Below are positions 40,967 to 51,731 of a stretch of DNA of 64,000 bases, in pieces. The translations under genes and the position numbers were made by a program. Position 1 is the stretch's first letter, and each line of letters starts with the position of its first letter. The notes below the pieces were generated by a model. That model worked only from the letters and a program-made list of their open reading frames with translations. It had not been told where the DNA came from and ran no database searches. The DNA comes from Bradyrhizobium manausense (GTDB taxonomy: Bacteria; Pseudomonadota; Alphaproteobacteria; Rhizobiales; Xanthobacteraceae). The stretch spans positions 62,001 to 126,000 of the forward strand of contig NZ_JAFCLG010000007.1 of the NCBI RefSeq assembly GCF_018129685.1, given 5' to 3'.

Positions 40967-41463
40967 ATGGCCAAAACACATGTGACCATGAAGGTGAACG
41001 GCGCCGAGGTCGAAGGCCTCGTCGAGCCGCGCACGCTGCTGGTGCACTTCATCCGCGAGAATCTGCAGATGACCGGCACCCATATCGGCTGCGAGACGAC
41101 CCATTGCGGCGCCTGCACCGTCGATATCGACGGCATGTCCGTGAAGTCGTGCACCATGTTCGCCGTGCAGGCTGATGGTAGTGACATCACGACTATCGAA
41201 GGCATGGCCAATGCCGACGGCACGCTGTCGGCGCTGCAGGAAGGCTTCCGCATGATGCACGGTCTGCAATGCGGCTTCTGCACGCCCGGCATGATCGTCC
41301 GCGCGCATCGCCTGCTGAAGGAAAATGCCTCGCCGAGCGAGGCGGAGATCCGCATGGGCATCTCGGGCAACATCTGCCGCTGCACCGGCTACCAGAACAT
41401 AGTCAAGGCAATCCAGTACGCGAGCGCCAAGATCAACGGCGTGGAATTCCAGGAGGCCGCAGA

Positions 41464-41467
<4 letters not shown>
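40967..41467 (+). CDS. coxS: Aerobic CO dehydrogenase, small [2Fe-2S] subunit
   Basis: 166-residue subunit with two [2Fe-2S] clusters. The plant-type ferredoxin motif is GCETTHCGACTV, and the second set of Cys is in CGFCTPGM and CRCTGYQN; all eight ligands are present. It mediates electron transfer between the Mo centre in CoxL and the FAD in CoxM. GGGAGGGGATCG precedes the ATG. The stop overlaps coxL by four bases. Confidence 0.97.
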
Positions 41468-43884
<2,417 letters not shown>

Positions 43885-43885
43885 T

Positions 43886-43974
43886 CGTCATTGCGAGGAG
43901 CGAAGCGACGAAGCAATCCAGACTTGTGCCCCCTGAGATATTTCTGGATTGCTTCGCTTCGCTCGCAATGACGG
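43886..43974. repeat. Palindromic intergenic repeat between coxL and coxD
   Basis: GTCATTGCGAGGAGCGAAGC against GCTTCGCTCGCAATGAC, with inverted ATCCAGA / TCTGGAT arms inside. It starts two bases after the coxL stop and ends twelve before coxD. Such a hairpin could separate the stability of the abundant coxMSL message from the coxDEFG part. Confidence 0.75.
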
Positions 43975-43986
43975 AGGGATACGGAG

Positions 43987-44853
43987 ATGAAAAACCGTGA
44001 CGAGATCGCACAGGCCTTGGCCGCATCGGGCTACATTGCCGATCCGGACCTCGCGACTGCGATCTCGCTGATGCAGATGCTGCGGCGCCCGCTGCTCCTT
44101 GAAGGGGAAGCGGGCGTCGGCAAGACCGAGGTGGCGAAGGCGCTGGCTAAAGTGCATGCGACCGAACTGATCCGGTTGCAATGCTATGAGGGGCTCGACC
44201 AGTCCTCCGCGCTCTATGAGTGGAATTACCAGCGCCAGTTGCTGGCGATCCAGGCGCATCGCGGCAGCGACAGCATCGAGGATCAGGTGTTCTCGGAGAA
44301 GTATCTGCTGGAGCGTCCCCTTCTTGCCGCGATCCGCCGGCCGAAGGCGCCGGTGCTGCTGATCGACGAAATCGACCGCGCCGATGATGAGTTCGAGGCG
44401 TTTTTGCTGGAGCTGCTCTCCGACTTCCAGGTCTCGATCCCCGAGCTCGGCACCATTCCAGCCGTCACCATCCCGCATGTCGTGCTGACCTCGAACGGTA
44501 CGCGCGAGCTCTCCGACGCGTTGCGCCGTCGCTGCCTCTACCACTATGTCGACTATCCCGACGTCGATCGCGAGACCCGCATCATCCTGACGCGTGTCGC
44601 TGGCGCCAGCCCGTCGCTGTCGCTTCAGATCGCGCGCATGGTCGAGAACGTGCGCAAGGAGGAGCTGCGAAAGGTGCCGGGTGTGGCGGAGACGCTGGAC
44701 TGGGCGGCTGCCCTCGTCGGTCTCGACGTGCGCGATCTCCACGACGCGCCCGAGACCGTGCATGAGACGCTGGTCTGCCTGTTGAAGACGCATGAGGACC
44801 GCGCCCGCGTCACCCCCGCGGTGACGCAGCGCCTACTGGGGAAAGTCGCATGA
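43987..44853 (+). CDS. coxD: CoxD, MoxR-type AAA+ ATPase for CODH maturation
   Basis: 288-residue AAA+ chaperone. Walker A is GEAGVGKTEVAK (about 37-48) and Walker B VLLIDEIDRADDEF; the sensor region LTSNGTRELSDALRRRC follows. In Oligotropha CoxD is needed to assemble the Mo-Cu site, inserting sulfur. It forms a MoxR-VWA pair with coxE, whose start overlaps its stop by four bases. Confidence 0.95.
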   Translation: MKNRDEIAQALAASGYIADPDLATAISLMQMLRRPLLLEGEAGVGKTEVAKALAKVHATELIRLQCYEGLDQSSALYEWNYQRQLLAIQAHRGSDSIEDQVFSEKYLLERPLLAAIRRPKAPVLLIDEIDRADDEFEAFLLELLSDFQVSIPELGTIPAVTIPHVVLTSNGTRELSDALRRRCLYHYVDYPDVDRETRIILTRVAGASPSLSLQIARMVENVRKEELRKVPGVAETLDWAAALVGLDVRDLHDAPETVHETLVCLLKTHEDRARVTPAVTQRLLGKVA

Positions 44854-46058
44854 GCTGCTGCGGCTCCAGTCCCGAATACGACGATCTCAGCGAGGTCTCC
44901 CGCCTCGTCTCCGCACGGCTCGCGGCCTTCCTGCGGACACTGCGCGATGCCGGCTTTGGTGTCGGGCTGGCGGAGGGACAGGATGCGGCAACGCTGATGT
45001 CGGCGGGCTACGCGGAGCGACCTAGCCTGCTGCGCCCGGCGTTCAAGCATCTGTTCTCGGCGCGCAAATCCGATTGGGACAAGTTCGATGGATTGTTCGA
45101 CGCGTTCTGGCTCGGCAAGCGTGTGCGCTCCCGTTCCCGAACCATTGGTTCAACGCCGGGCGCCGGCAATCCGTCGCTGAAGAGCCTGCAGGACAAATCG
45201 GCGGAGCAGGGCGGCGGCCAACCGGTGGCCGACCAGCTTCCGTCCTCCGATGACGCGCCGGAAGGCCGCTCCGGCGAGGGGCGCATGGAGGGCGCTTCGC
45301 GCGCGGACAATCTCGCCGAGGTCGATTTCCGAAAGCTCAGCGATCCCGACCAGGTCGCACAGGCCCATGAAGCCGCCGCGCAGCTCGCCAGGGCGATGCG
45401 CACGCGGCTGACCCGACGCGACCTGGCGCGCCGGCGTGGCTACCGGCTCGATCTTCGCCGCACCATCCACCGCAATATCAGCCATGGCGGCGTGCCGATC
45501 TCGCTCGTGAAGCGGCAGCGCAAGGACAAGCCGCTGCGGCTGATCGTGCTGCTCGATGCCTCGGGCTCGATGAGCATGTACACCGCGGTATTCCTTCGCT
45601 TCATCCACGGCGTGCTCGACCAGTTTCGCGAGGCCGAGGCGTTCCTTTTCCACACGCGCCTCGCCCACGTGTCCGACGCAATGAAGGAGAAGGATGCTGG
45701 CCGCGCGCTCGACCGGCTCTCGATCATGGCGCAGGGCGCGGGCGGCGGCACCAAGATCGGCGAGTCCTTGCAGACCTTCAATCGCTGGCATGCGTCGCGC
45801 GTCATCCATTCTCGCAGCTGCGTGATGATCGTTTCCGATGGATACGAGACCGGCGATGCCGTTTTGCTCGGCCGCGAGATGGCCGCGCTGCATCGCCGCT
45901 GCCGTCACGTCGTCTGGCTCAACCCCATGATGGGATGGGAGGGCTACACGCCGGAGGCGCGCGGTATCAAGGCCGCGCTGCCGCATGTCGATCTCTATGC
46001 TTCAGCGAATTCGCTGCAGAGCCTGCGCGCGCTCGAACCCTATCTGGCAAAACTCTGA
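44850..46058 (+). CDS. coxE: CoxE, von Willebrand factor A domain protein
   Basis: 402 residues. The C-terminal VWA domain has the metal-ion-dependent adhesion motif DxSxS in LLDASGSMSMYT; the N-terminal ~200 residues are the helical CoxE extension with an acidic/Ser-rich linker. VWA proteins partner MoxR ATPases, and CoxE acts with CoxD (and CoxF) in maturing CODH. The N-terminus starts MSCCGSSPEYDD. ATGA overlap with coxD. Confidence 0.95.
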   Translation: MSCCGSSPEYDDLSEVSRLVSARLAAFLRTLRDAGFGVGLAEGQDAATLMSAGYAERPSLLRPAFKHLFSARKSDWDKFDGLFDAFWLGKRVRSRSRTIGSTPGAGNPSLKSLQDKSAEQGGGQPVADQLPSSDDAPEGRSGEGRMEGASRADNLAEVDFRKLSDPDQVAQAHEAAAQLARAMRTRLTRRDLARRRGYRLDLRRTIHRNISHGGVPISLVKRQRKDKPLRLIVLLDASGSMSMYTAVFLRFIHGVLDQFREAEAFLFHTRLAHVSDAMKEKDAGRALDRLSIMAQGAGGGTKIGESLQTFNRWHASRVIHSRSCVMIVSDGYETGDAVLLGREMAALHRRCRHVVWLNPMMGWEGYTPEARGIKAALPHVDLYASANSLQSLRALEPYLAKL

Positions 46059-46062
46059 GGAC

Positions 46063-46908
46063 ATGTCGATGACCGCTCATGTCGAAGTGCTTGAACTCGT
46101 TGCGCAGCTGAAGGCCGCCGAGCGCGCCTTCGTCCTCGCGACGGTGGTGCGAACGGTGTCGGTGACCGCGGCCAAGGCCGGCGCCAAGGCGATCATCGCG
46201 GCCGACGGCACCATCGTCGCGGGCTGGATCGGCGGCGGCTGCGCCAAAGGCGCGGTGCTGAAGGCGGCCCGCGAAGCGCTGGCCGACGGTGAGCCGCGCA
46301 TGGTCTCGGTGCAGCCGGAAAACCTGCTGGCCGAACTCGGCGTCAGCCCGGGCGAGAGCCGCGATGGCATCCGCTTCGCCAGCAATATGTGCCCGAGCAA
46401 GGGCACGATGGATATTTTCGTCGAGCCGGTGTTGCCGCATCCCTCGCTTGTCATTCTTGGCGCAAGCCCCGTGGCGCTGTCGCTCGCGGCGCAAGCGCGC
46501 GTGCTCGGCTATCAGGTGACGCTCGCGGCGCCTGCTGCCGAGCTCGCGGCCCAACCGGACGCTGATACGATCATCGACGGTTACCAGCTCGGCGAGCTCA
46601 ACGATGCCAAGCGCTTCGTCGTGGTTTCAACGCAGGGCAAGGGCGACGACGCCGCCTTGCGCGCGGCGATTGGGACCAAGGCCTGTTATCACGCCTTCGT
46701 CGGCAGCCGCCGCAAGATGGCGATGCTGCGCGCAAAGCTTCTTGCAGAAGGCGCGGATGCCGCGGCGATCGACGACTTCAAGGCGCCGGCCGGGCTCGAT
46801 CTCGGCGCCATCACGCCGGAGGAGATCGCGATGTCGATCCTCGCCGAGATCACCAGGGAACGTCGGCGCGGCCAGCGCGCCGCCAATCAGTCAACCGGCA
46901 AAGAGTGA
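46063..46908 (+). CDS. coxF: CoxF, XdhC/CoxI-family maturation factor
   Basis: 281 residues. The N-terminal XdhC domain (about 10-75, with GWIGGGCAKGAVLKAAREAL) and a C-terminal Rossmann-like domain (LVILGASPVALSLAAQARVLG) match the XdhC family, which binds molybdopterin and delivers sulfurated cofactor to the enzyme. Start at ATGTCGATG, five bases after the coxE stop. In Oligotropha CoxF is part of the CoxDEF assembly of the CuSMo site. No coxI is seen in the window. Confidence 0.93.
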   Translation: MSMTAHVEVLELVAQLKAAERAFVLATVVRTVSVTAAKAGAKAIIAADGTIVAGWIGGGCAKGAVLKAAREALADGEPRMVSVQPENLLAELGVSPGESRDGIRFASNMCPSKGTMDIFVEPVLPHPSLVILGASPVALSLAAQARVLGYQVTLAAPAAELAAQPDADTIIDGYQLGELNDAKRFVVVSTQGKGDDAALRAAIGTKACYHAFVGSRRKMAMLRAKLLAEGADAAAIDDFKAPAGLDLGAITPEEIAMSILAEITRERRRGQRAANQSTGKE

Positions 46909-46918
46909 GATACCGATC

Positions 46919-47377
46919 ATGCAGATGAACGACAGCCAGCGTATCCCTGCGTCACGCGAACAGGTGTGGGCGGCGCTGAACGATCCCGCCGTGCTGAGGC
47001 AGTGCATCTCCGGCTGTCAGTCGCTCGACGTGACCGCGCCGAACGAGATGACCGCGACGGTGGTGTTCAAGGTCGGCCCGGTGAAGGCGACGTTCAGCGG
47101 CAAGGTGACGCTGTCCGATCTCGATCCGCCCAACTCTTATCGCATATCTGGCGAGGGCTCCGGCGGCGTCGCCGGCTTCGCCAAGGGCGGCGCGATGGTG
47201 CGGCTGGAGTCGGAAAGCTCCGATGTCACGGTGCTGCACTATGACGTCGATGCCCAGATCGGCGGCAAGCTCGCCCAGCTCGGCGCGCGGCTGATCAACT
47301 CCACCGCGACGAAGCTTGCGGGAGAGTTCTTCAAGTCTTTCGCCGATGTGGTGAGCGCGAAGGCGGAGGCGAGCTGA
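46919..47377 (+). CDS. coxG: CoxG, SRPBCC-family protein of the CODH cluster
   Basis: 152-residue START/SRPBCC-fold lipid-binding-type protein (IPASREQVWAALNDPAVLRQ, then ISGEGSGGVAGFAKGGAMVR). In Oligotropha CoxG links CODH to the cytoplasmic membrane and has a C-terminal tail; here the protein ends directly after the fold (FADVVSAKAEAS) with no hydrophobic tail, so membrane attachment would need another partner. Last gene of the cluster; it converges with the DUF1700 gene three bases on. Confidence 0.92.
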   Translation: MQMNDSQRIPASREQVWAALNDPAVLRQCISGCQSLDVTAPNEMTATVVFKVGPVKATFSGKVTLSDLDPPNSYRISGEGSGGVAGFAKGGAMVRLESESSDVTVLHYDVDAQIGGKLAQLGARLINSTATKLAGEFFKSFADVVSAKAEAS

Positions 47378-47380
47378 ACC

Positions 47381-47953
47381 TCACGCTTCGTTCCGCTCCG
47401 GCTTGAGCAGACGATAATGCAGGCGCGCGTAGTTGCCGAGCCATCGGACCGCGGCATTGAGTCCAAGCGCCAGCAAGGCCGCGAATCCCGCGCCCGTGGT
47501 CACCAGCGCGATGCCTGCGAGCCCGCGCAAGATCAGATTGACGACGTGTCCGTCGCCAAAATGCTTGTAGACGCTGATCAGCAATCCGATTCCGACGATC
47601 CCCAGCACGCACATCACGAAAGCGATCACGAGCAGGATCAGCAGCACGGCCAGCAGCAGAGGCAGCAGCAGGACGATGTCGACCACAGCGAGGCCGCTGA
47701 GCGCGAACAGCGCGGCGGTGGAGTTGCGGAAGGAGTGATGGTTCTCCCATCGCCGCAATCCCGTCTCGGCACGCAGCTCGCGCGCCAGCCGCCGGGGATC
47801 GCCGAGCGCGGACGCGACCTCTTGCTCGGTCCGCCCCGACGCGCGAGCCTCTTCGAAATGCGCGGCATAATCGGACAGGATGTCGTCGATCTCGGCCGAA
47901 GGCAGCGCCGTAAGCCCGTCCGCGAGGATGTGCAGGAAATCGTCGCGGGTCAT
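47381..47953 (-). CDS. DUF1700 family membrane protein
   Basis: 190 residues. The cytoplasmic N-terminus (TRDDFLHILADGLTALPSAE, YAAHFEEARASGRTEQEVA, LGDPRRLARELRAE) is the family signature, followed by three to four membrane helices. The start at 47953 overlaps the PadR gene stop by four bases. PadR-DUF1700 pairs are common; the function is unknown. It ends three bases from coxG on the opposite strand. Confidence 0.9.
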   Translation of the reverse strand: MTRDDFLHILADGLTALPSAEIDDILSDYAAHFEEARASGRTEQEVASALGDPRRLARELRAETGLRRWENHHSFRNSTAALFALSGLAVVDIVLLLPLLLAVLLILLVIAFVMCVLGIVGIGLLISVYKHFGDGHVVNLILRGLAGIALVTTGAGFAALLALGLNAAVRWLGNYARLHYRLLKPERNEA

Positions 47954-48279
47954 CTGGCGTCTCCGAGGAGGCGATCGACTGCGTCGGTAAAGCTCCGCCA
48001 TTCGCGCTTCTGCGCGGTGAAGGCGGCGCGGCCGGCGGTCGTCAGCCGGTAGTATTTGCGCGGCGGGCCGCTGCTAGATTCCTCGAGGCGGGTGTCGACC
48101 AGCCCGTCATCCTGCATGCGCCGCATCAGCGGATAGATCGTTCCTTCACCCATGCCGACGCCGGCCGACAGCGTACTCGCGATTTCATAGGCATAGCTCT
48201 CACTGCGCGCGAGCAGAGCGAGCACGCAGAGCTCGAGCGCGCCCTTCTTGAGCTGAACCTGATTCGACGAGTCGGCCAT
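47950..48279 (-). CDS. PadR-family transcriptional regulator
   Basis: 109-residue winged-helix repressor (MADSSNQVQLKKGALELCVL; recognition region GMGEGTIYPLMRRMQDDGLV; wing RKYYRLT). AAGGAGGA lies just before the start at 48279. Coupled to the DUF1700 gene. The divergent gene is a serine hydrolase, and a 23-bp palindrome lies between them about 45 bases upstream of this start; PadR proteins usually repress their own promoter. Confidence 0.92.
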   Translation of the reverse strand: MADSSNQVQLKKGALELCVLALLARSESYAYEIASTLSAGVGMGEGTIYPLMRRMQDDGLVDTRLEESSSGPPRKYYRLTTAGRAAFTAQKREWRSFTDAVDRLLGDAR

Positions 48280-48322
48280 TTCCTCCTTGACTACACCGCT
48301 TTCGGAGGAGCTTATATAGCAA

Positions 48323-48345
48323 GGTACTATGTATTGCAAGGTACC
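48323..48345. promoter_or_regulatory. Candidate PadR operator
   Basis: Imperfect 23-bp palindrome with outer arms GGTAC and GTACC and inner matches TG and CA, centred near 48334. It lies between the divergent PadR and serine hydrolase starts, 32 bases before the hydrolase ATG and within the AT-rich promoter region. Confidence 0.5.
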
Positions 48346-48376
48346 TGTGAATACCTCATTCCGGAGGAAACGAGTT

Positions 48377-49462
48377 ATGGCTTCTCTCAACCGTCGTCAT
48401 CTGCTGGCTGGTCTTGGTGCGAGCGTGGCTCTGCCATGGGCCATGCCTGCCGTGGCTGCATCATCCGATACGGCCGAGCGCCTCGCTGCACTCGAGCGAG
48501 CCGGAAAGCTGCCGGGTCTGCACGCCTTCCTGGTGAGCCAGGGCGGCAAGCTGGTGTTCGAGCACTACGGGGAAGGCGAGGACCAGGGCTGGGACCGGCC
48601 GCTCGGTCATGTCGCGTTCGGCGCTGACGTGCTGCACGATCTGCGTTCGGTGTCCAAAAGCATCGTCGGTCTCGCCTATGGCATTGCGCTCGCCGAAGGC
48701 AAGGTGCCGCCGCCCGATGCGAAGCTCTACGCGCAGTTTCCGGAATATGCCGATCTCGCCGCGCAGCCAGGCCGCGGCAAGGTTACGATCCATCATGTGC
48801 TCTCGATGACGCTCGGCTTCGAATGGGATGAACTGATCATCCCCTACGGCGATCCACGCAACAACGAGATGGCGATGGAGGCCGCGTCTGATCGTTATCG
48901 GTACATCCTGGAGCGGCCGATCGTCGGCGAGCCTGGCGTGAAGTGGACCTATTGTGGCGGCGCCACCGCACTGCTCGGGCGGCTCATCGCCAAGGGCACC
49001 GGCGAAGCTTTGCCGGCCTATTGCCGCCGGGTGCTGTTCGATCCAATAGGCTTTGGCCCGTCCGACTGGAGCGTCGGCCGCGACGGTGAACCGCGTGCGG
49101 CGTCAGGCGCGCGTCTGTTGCCGCGCGACCTCGTCAAGATCGGGGAGCTGATGCTGGCGAATGGCCGCTGGAACGGAAAGTCCCTCGTTCCGGCCGATTG
49201 GGTGAAGCGTGTGACCACGCCTGTCGTCCAGACCCGGGTTGGCCGCGATTACGGCTATCAATGGTACATGGGCGATTTCGCCACGGCACGACCGCTGCAT
49301 TGGTATGGCGGCATCGGCTGGGGCGGCCAGTATCTGTACGTGATTCCGGCGCGTGATCTCGCCTTCGTTATCCACTGCGGAAATTATGGACGACCCGGGC
49401 AGCAGCAGGCCGCCGTGTTGATCGCACTCTTGGAGGACGTGGTGCTGCCGGGATTCACCTGA
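48377..49462 (+). CDS. Serine hydrolase, class C beta-lactamase family, Tat-exported
   Basis: 361-residue penicillin-binding-protein-like hydrolase. Start at 48377 with CGGAGGAA before it. The N-terminus NRRHLLAGLGASVALPWAMPAVAA is a twin-arginine-type signal, so export of the folded protein is likely. The SxxK motif is S91-V-S-K94. A Tyr motif (TYCGG) and HxG-like region near the C-terminus are in the usual places. The substrate is not known; resistance should not be inferred. Divergent from padR-DUF1700. Confidence 0.9.
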   Translation: MASLNRRHLLAGLGASVALPWAMPAVAASSDTAERLAALERAGKLPGLHAFLVSQGGKLVFEHYGEGEDQGWDRPLGHVAFGADVLHDLRSVSKSIVGLAYGIALAEGKVPPPDAKLYAQFPEYADLAAQPGRGKVTIHHVLSMTLGFEWDELIIPYGDPRNNEMAMEAASDRYRYILERPIVGEPGVKWTYCGGATALLGRLIAKGTGEALPAYCRRVLFDPIGFGPSDWSVGRDGEPRAASGARLLPRDLVKIGELMLANGRWNGKSLVPADWVKRVTTPVVQTRVGRDYGYQWYMGDFATARPLHWYGGIGWGGQYLYVIPARDLAFVIHCGNYGRPGQQQAAVLIALLEDVVLPGFT

Positions 49463-49470
49463 GCCCCGGC

Positions 49471-50505
49471 TCACCCCAGCGAGACACCCGCTTTGGCCCG
49501 GCTGATGCCGAGCGTCAGGATGCGATGGAGCAAATCCTTGTACGTTAGCCCGTCGTGCAGCGCCGCCGTCGCGAATTCCTGGCTCTTGGCGATCTCGGGG
49601 TTGGGGTTGGCTTCGATGAAATACGGCGTGCCGTCGGCGGCGAGGCGGAAGTCGATGCGCGCATAACCGTCGAGGCCGAGCGCCCGGTAGATGCGTTTCG
49701 CGGCGCGCTGGATGCGTGCCGTGACTTCGGGCGCAAGATCTTTCGCCGGCCCGTCGACGATGCCGACGCGTTCCTGGTAGTCGGTGTCGTGCTTGGCCTT
49801 TTCAGTGGCGATGTGACGCGAGCTGCGCCCGCCCATGCTGCCGAATTTCAATTCCCAGATCGGCAGCACGCGCAGGCGGTTGTTGCCGAGCACGCCGACA
49901 TAGAGCTCGCGGCCCTCGATGAATTGCTCGGCGATGGCGGCCGTCTCGCTCCGATCGTGGATGAAGGCGACGCGCTCGGCGAGCTTTTCGTCGGTATCAA
50001 CGATGGATGCCTGAGAAATGCCGGCAGAGCCATCCATGTTAAGGCTCTTGACGATCAGCGGCAGCGCAAGGCGTGTCGGGCGCTTCACCTTGCGGCGCAT
50101 CGGGAAAACGGCGAACGCCGGCACCGCGATGCGGCGGTGATGCACCAGCGTCTTGGACAGATCCTTGCCGCGCGCCAGGATCAGGCCGCGCGGATTGCAC
50201 CCGGTATAGGGCACCTTCATCAGCTCGAGATAGCTGGCGATGTGCTGGTCATAGGCGACGTTGTTGTGGAACTCCTCCAGCAACGTGAACACGATGTGTG
50301 GCTTGAATTCTTCGATCGCCTCGCGCACCGGCTTGATTTCATCCTGCGCTCCGAGCGCGCGTACCTCGTGGCCTGCCGCACGCAAAGTGCTCACCACGTC
50401 GTATTCCGTCTTCCAGTTGTTGATTTCCTGCGGCGTGTATCCGTCGGAGGAGTCCGGCGGCATGAAGTCCGGATGCATCAAGACCAGAATACGGAGCCGT
50501 CTCAT
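49471..50505 (-). CDS. ATP-grasp ligase, D-Ala--D-Ala ligase/RimK-like
   Basis: 344 residues. ATP-grasp features are visible: ARGKDLSKTLVHHRRIAVPA, the nucleotide-binding VKSLNMDGSAGIS, and the metal-binding end DFRLAADGTPYFIEANPNPE. The enzyme should join an amino acid or peptide carboxylate to an amine with ATP. It is not MurC-cluster Ddl, since no cell-wall genes are near, so the substrate is unknown. The start at 50505 overlaps by four bases the stop of a HEAGH protein, so the two are expressed together. Confidence 0.88.
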   Translation of the reverse strand: MRRLRILVLMHPDFMPPDSSDGYTPQEINNWKTEYDVVSTLRAAGHEVRALGAQDEIKPVREAIEEFKPHIVFTLLEEFHNNVAYDQHIASYLELMKVPYTGCNPRGLILARGKDLSKTLVHHRRIAVPAFAVFPMRRKVKRPTRLALPLIVKSLNMDGSAGISQASIVDTDEKLAERVAFIHDRSETAAIAEQFIEGRELYVGVLGNNRLRVLPIWELKFGSMGGRSSRHIATEKAKHDTDYQERVGIVDGPAKDLAPEVTARIQRAAKRIYRALGLDGYARIDFRLAADGTPYFIEANPNPEIAKSQEFATAALHDGLTYKDLLHRILTLGISRAKAGVSLG

Positions 50506-51530
50506 AGCGCGATCCATTTGCGCCGAGACGGGCCAAACAGCGCGTGCATCGTCTTGGCGGTCACGAGGACAGTGAAATCGAGAACGAGCTTCTGTTCGGA
50601 GCCCACCGCGCGCAAGTCGAGCTCGCGGCAGCGGGAGATCATGTCGTCAAGCACGGCATCGAGCGTGAGCTGGTTCTCGCCGGTCCACCGCGCGACCAGC
50701 CGTCTGATCTGGGCGCGATGCCGCCTGATCAGGCTGGACGCGGGCCGAGAGCGATGATGCCGCGGGTCGGCGGAGAACAGTCGGGAGAGGTCGCGGTCGT
50801 AGGTCTTGGGTGCCGTGAAGGCGTAGAACGCCTGTTTCTTCTTGTAGTGCTCTTCGAGCGTCTGGCTGAGCTTGCCGAGCGGATCGAGGCGCTCGCGTGT
50901 CGTGATCACCGGTCGCTTCCCCGCGATCTCGCCCATCAGCTCGTCCACATATTCGAGCTTCTTCAGCGCGGGCCAGCCGGCATACCGCGTGCGCCAGTTC
51001 GAGCGCGGCCGCAGCCACACCGCGAACGTCTCGGCAAAGTCCTCGTCCGGGTGGCTCTGCGCGTACCAGAGCCGAAGGTGCTGGACGTAACGCCGGCTCG
51101 CCGGATTGGGCCGGTAGTAGCGCGGATAGTGCCTTGACGAGGGCCCGAACAATTGTTGCCAGCGCCGGCGCCGCTGCAGCTGGAAGCCGTGCTGGATGGC
51201 GTGGCCGGCTTCGTGTCGCAGGATGGCCATGCACTCGCGCGTGGTTCCGCCCTCGACGTCAAACATCATCTTCTTCTCGAGCTTCATCAGGCGGGGATGG
51301 GCGAGATAGAACGGGATGGCGATGCCGGGCACGTCTCCCGGACTGAACCACTCGCTCGAGATCCATGTGTGCGGCCGGAGCCGGATGCCGCGCTCTTCGA
51401 GCTCTTCGTAGAGCGTGCCGATGCAGTCTTCGAGCCAGGTGCCTTCGATTGTCACCCTCAGGCTGCTCAGGCGCTGCTGGAGCAGCTGCTCGTCAGATAG
51501 CTTTTCCCAAGCGAATTTCCGGCGCGGCAT
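50502..51530 (-). CDS. Putative zinc-binding metallopeptidase-like protein
   Basis: 342 residues with the zincin motif HEAGH at 106-110 (ILRHEAGHAIQHGFQ) and a possible third ligand Glu in DEDFAETFAVW (about 162-172), a spacing seen in gluzincins. The surroundings are Arg/Trp-rich, with a C-terminal helical region. No signal peptide, so it is cytoplasmic. Coupled to an ATP-grasp ligase, which suggests joint formation or trimming of a peptide. The family name is not recognised; protease activity is a prediction. Confidence 0.8.
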   Translation of the reverse strand: MPRRKFAWEKLSDEQLLQQRLSSLRVTIEGTWLEDCIGTLYEELEERGIRLRPHTWISSEWFSPGDVPGIAIPFYLAHPRLMKLEKKMMFDVEGGTTRECMAILRHEAGHAIQHGFQLQRRRRWQQLFGPSSRHYPRYYRPNPASRRYVQHLRLWYAQSHPDEDFAETFAVWLRPRSNWRTRYAGWPALKKLEYVDELMGEIAGKRPVITTRERLDPLGKLSQTLEEHYKKKQAFYAFTAPKTYDRDLSRLFSADPRHHRSRPASSLIRRHRAQIRRLVARWTGENQLTLDAVLDDMISRCRELDLRAVGSEQKLVLDFTVLVTAKTMHALFGPSRRKWIAL

Positions 51531-51619
51531 CTTGTACCCAGGCAGGGATGACTCGATGTCACGATGATGTCATGGGCGGCAGCCGGCAACAACCCGTGGG
51601 GGCGGGCAGGGTTCGATGC

Positions 51620-51710
51620 CGTAGGGTGGGCAAAGCGAAGCGTGCCCACGATCTGTATCCATCATGCAGGAATGGTGGGCACGGCGCTTTGCGCCTTTGC
51701 CCACCCTACG
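51620..51710. repeat. REP pair (REPIN), GTAG-GGTGGGCA family, copy 2
   Basis: Nearly the same as 1940-2031: GTAGGGTGGGCAAAGCG hairpin, a short variable spacer, and an inverted copy ending CCACCCTACG, between the HEAGH gene and prs. GTAG foot as in RAYT-mobilised REPs. Confidence 0.8.
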
Positions 51711-51731
51711 AGACTTTTCGGGGTCGAAAAA

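Noticed and set aside
48377..49462. Antibiotic-resistance beta-lactamase
   Set aside because: The protein belongs to the broad class C-type serine hydrolase family; SxxK alone does not indicate drug hydrolysis.
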